Shown here piece by piece: positions 62,248 to 64,000 of a stretch of DNA of 64,000 nucleotides. Each line of letters opens with the position of its first letter. Position 1 is the stretch's first letter. The stretch is taken from positions 1,736,001 through 1,800,000 of the forward strand of contig NZ_JACCFH010000001.1 of NCBI RefSeq assembly GCF_013410775.1, written 5' to 3'. Source of the DNA: Sphaerotilus montanus (GTDB taxonomy: Bacteria > Pseudomonadota > Gammaproteobacteria > Burkholderiales > Burkholderiaceae_C). The notes under the pieces are model-generated. The model was not told where the DNA came from. It saw nothing but the letters and a program-made list of their open reading frames with translations, and searched no databases. The position numbers and the translations under genes are program-made.

Positions 62248-63588
62248 TCAGAGGATGCGCCGCGGATGGGCCAGCGCCTCGTGCGCGGCGTGCAGGCGGC
62301 GCACCAGCACGCGGATGAAGGCCTCGTCGAACAGGTGGCGGGTCTGCGGGCTCAGCCGGGCCAGCGTTTCCGGGGTGAAGGAAATCGCGGTGGCGGACTC
62401 GGTGACGACGATGTCGGTGCTGTGGCGGCGCAGCTCCGGGTTGGGCGCGAGGTAGGCCATCTCGCCGACCGAGGTGCCGGCGCCGAGCTGCGCGACACGG
62501 CGGGCGTCGCGGTAGACCTCGACCGCGCCGCTGGCGATGATGTGGAAGGTGCGCCCCTCCTCGCCGCGGTTGTAGAGCGCATGGCCGACCGGAAAGCGCT
62601 GCCAGCGCGCCCGGTGCACGACCTCCCACAGCGCCACGTCGCCGAAGGCGGTGAAGAAGTCCAGCGTGCGCAGCAGCGTGAAGCGCTCCGAGTCGAGCAC
62701 GCCCTGCGAGGTGCCGCGCGGCACGTGGTGCATGGTGATGAGCTGCGACAGCGCCTCGCCCACGGCGTCCCACGAGACATAGCGGTCGTCGGCGCGCTTG
62801 GCCAGGCAGCGCTGGATCACCTGGTCCAGCGCCGGCGTGACCCCCGTGCGCAGGCCCACCAGGCTCGGCGCCTGGAGGTGGCAGATCTGGTGCATCAGGC
62901 TGGCCTGGCTGGTCGCCTCGAACGGTGCACGCCCGGCGACCAGGTGGTAGAGCACGGCACCCAGCCCGTAGACATCGGCCCGTGCGTCCAGCTCGCTGCC
63001 ATCGAGCTGTTCGGGCGACATGTAGGCCAGCGAGCCGACGCGGTGCACCTGCGTGGCATCCGAGGTCAGGTTGAGCGCGCTGCCGAAGTCGGTCAGCTTG
63101 ATGTCGTGGATCTCGGTGCTGTGACCCTGCGTCAGGGTCAGGATGTTGGCGGGCTTGACGTCACGGTGGACGAGGCCCTGCCGGTAGCAGTAGCCCAGCG
63201 CCATCGCGCACTTGAAGCCGATTTCCACGATCTGCTCCAGCGGCAGCAGGTGGCCAGGCTGGCAGAAGGCGCGCAGCGTCGTGCCGGGCACGTACTCCAT
63301 CACCACGTAGGGGGCGACCGGGTCGGGCACGGCGTCGAAGATCTCGACCACGTTGGGGTGGTGCAGCCGGCCCGCCAGCGCCGCCTCCGAGGCGAAGAAG
63401 CGCGAGAACATGTGGCCGTCGTTGGTGTCGCTCAGCACGCTGGCGCGCACCTGCTTGACCGCGACGGGGCGGTCGTTGAACTCGTCATGGCACAGGAAGA
63501 CCTCGCTCGTCGTGCCTTCGCCGAGGCGACGGATGACGCGGTACTTGCCGATGCGCTGGGGCAGAACCGGTGCGGTGCAGTCGATCAT
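62248..63588 (-). CDS. Ser/Thr protein kinase with cyclic-nucleotide-binding domain
   Basis: A 446-residue protein. Eukaryotic-type kinase domain (about 10-280): GEGTTSEVFLCHDE (glycine loop), VAVKQVR (ATP Lys), GLVHRDVKPANIL (catalytic loop), LTDFGSALNL (DFG) and AYMSPEQLDGSE (APE equivalent). The C-terminal roughly 120 residues (LLRTLDFFTAFGDVALWEVV ... ASGAVEVYRDARRVAQLGAG ... VGEMAYLAPN) form a cyclic-nucleotide-binding fold. A kinase likely switched by a nucleotide. No membrane helix, no partner phosphatase adjacent. ATG 63588 is preferred to an upstream TTG. Confidence 0.92.
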   Translation of the reverse strand: MIDCTAPVLPQRIGKYRVIRRLGEGTTSEVFLCHDEFNDRPVAVKQVRASVLSDTNDGHMFSRFFASEAALAGRLHHPNVVEIFDAVPDPVAPYVVMEYVPGTTLRAFCQPGHLLPLEQIVEIGFKCAMALGYCYRQGLVHRDVKPANILTLTQGHSTEIHDIKLTDFGSALNLTSDATQVHRVGSLAYMSPEQLDGSELDARADVYGLGAVLYHLVAGRAPFEATSQASLMHQICHLQAPSLVGLRTGVTPALDQVIQRCLAKRADDRYVSWDAVGEALSQLITMHHVPRGTSQGVLDSERFTLLRTLDFFTAFGDVALWEVVHRARWQRFPVGHALYNRGEEGRTFHIIASGAVEVYRDARRVAQLGAGTSVGEMAYLAPNPELRRHSTDIVVTESATAISFTPETLARLSPQTRHLFDEAFIRVLVRRLHAAHEALAHPRRIL

Positions 63589-63680
63589 GGGGGGTTCAGA
63601 GGGCAATCGCCGATCTTTTCACTCCCGGGCTGCCGGGGCAAGTGCGGATTGCGCGCCGACCTGCCCCGTAGAATCCCCGC

Positions 63681-64000
63681 ATGATTCAAGCCAAAGAGCA
63701 ACTCCTCGCCGCGCTCGGCGACGCGCTGGCCGAGATCGCGCCCGGTGCGGCGGTCGAGCCTGCCTTCGAGAACCCCAAGCAGGCCGCCCACGGCGACCTC
63801 GCCTGCACGCTGGCGATGCAGCTCGCCCGTCCGCTGAAGCAGAACCCGCGCGCGCTCGCGCAGGCGCTGATCGCGGCCCTGCAGGCCCGCCCCGCGGCGC
63901 AGCAGTGGGTCGAGTCGATGGAGATCGCCGGTCCCGGCTTCATCAACATCCGCCTCAAGCCCGCCGCCCGCCAGCAGGTGGTCGCGCAGGTGCTGGCCGA
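63681..64000 (+). CDS. argS: Arginyl-tRNA synthetase (N-terminal part)
   Basis: Partial gene cut by the window end, about 106 residues visible. The sequence [20 protein letters not shown], then [20 protein letters not shown] and [14 protein letters not shown] is the N-terminal additional domain of ArgS, which charges tRNA-Arg. ATG 63681. Divergent from the kinase gene, 92 bp between starts. Confidence 0.93.
   Translation, partial: MIQAKEQLLAALGDALAEIAPGAAVEPAFENPKQAAHGDLACTLAMQLARPLKQNPRALAQALIAALQARPAAQQWVESMEIAGPGFINIRLKPAARQQVVAQVLA

Overview
The window is a high-GC chromosomal segment from a betaproteobacterium. ypfJ, trhO, hemJ, dacA, livK, a DUF493 gene, argS, a TAXI-type receptor and dense ATGA-overlapping operons point to the order Burkholderiales, perhaps the Leptothrix-Sphaerotilus-Rubrivivax group (the genus is inference). 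I recognised no rRNA, tRNA or CRISPR array.

Layout. 1-1312: minus-strand operon (Gmm-type NUDIX hydrolase, VOC protein, start of a membrane-fused spermidine synthase). 1366-4247: a DUF262 protein overlapping a HipA-like kinase, with no HipB gene beside it. 4302-9211: malate synthase G, haloacid dehalogenase, divergent LysR regulator, YpfJ-type metallopeptidase. 9225-19521: a minus-strand signalling block: a 1541-residue CheB-CheR-PAS-GGDEF-EAL protein with a small partner, then a membrane-anchored TAXI-like protein, histidine kinase, response regulator and AEC transporter in overlapping order. 19778-24600: a plus-strand run (membrane proteins, second TAXI protein, endonuclease/phosphatase, trhO, RluA-family synthase). 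24601-29177: an accessory cluster (nucleotidyltransferase-fold protein, helicase lacking its N-terminus, truncated WYL regulator, AAA/PD-(D/E)XK protein). 29202-34067: sugar ABC locus with ROK regulator and a transaldolase-family enzyme. 34083-35084: acuI-like reductase. 35450-39628: low-GC island with two integron-cassette-like ORFs, an IS5-family element and an IS3-family element. 39631-46862: KefB-type antiporter, DRGH nuclease, DUF4124 protein, Rossmann protein, MazG, Pat-type acetyltransferase, then a second identical IS3 copy. 48285-64000: mostly housekeeping genes (livK, SET protein, fadD, Lrp regulator, HDOD, dacA, hemJ, psiF-like, Ser/Thr kinase, start of argS) with a 1008-bp tandem duplication.

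The strongest oddity is the perfect DnaA-box sequence TTATCCACA, found 11 times, nearly always inside genes, in both orientations and all three reading frames, in two clusters (23290-24184 and 33387-34816). Other points of interest are the DUF262-HipA pair, the deletion-like junction between WYL regulator and helicase, the cassette-like ORFs bracketed by their own inverted repeats, and the exact 1008-bp duplication that truncates a second dacA copy.
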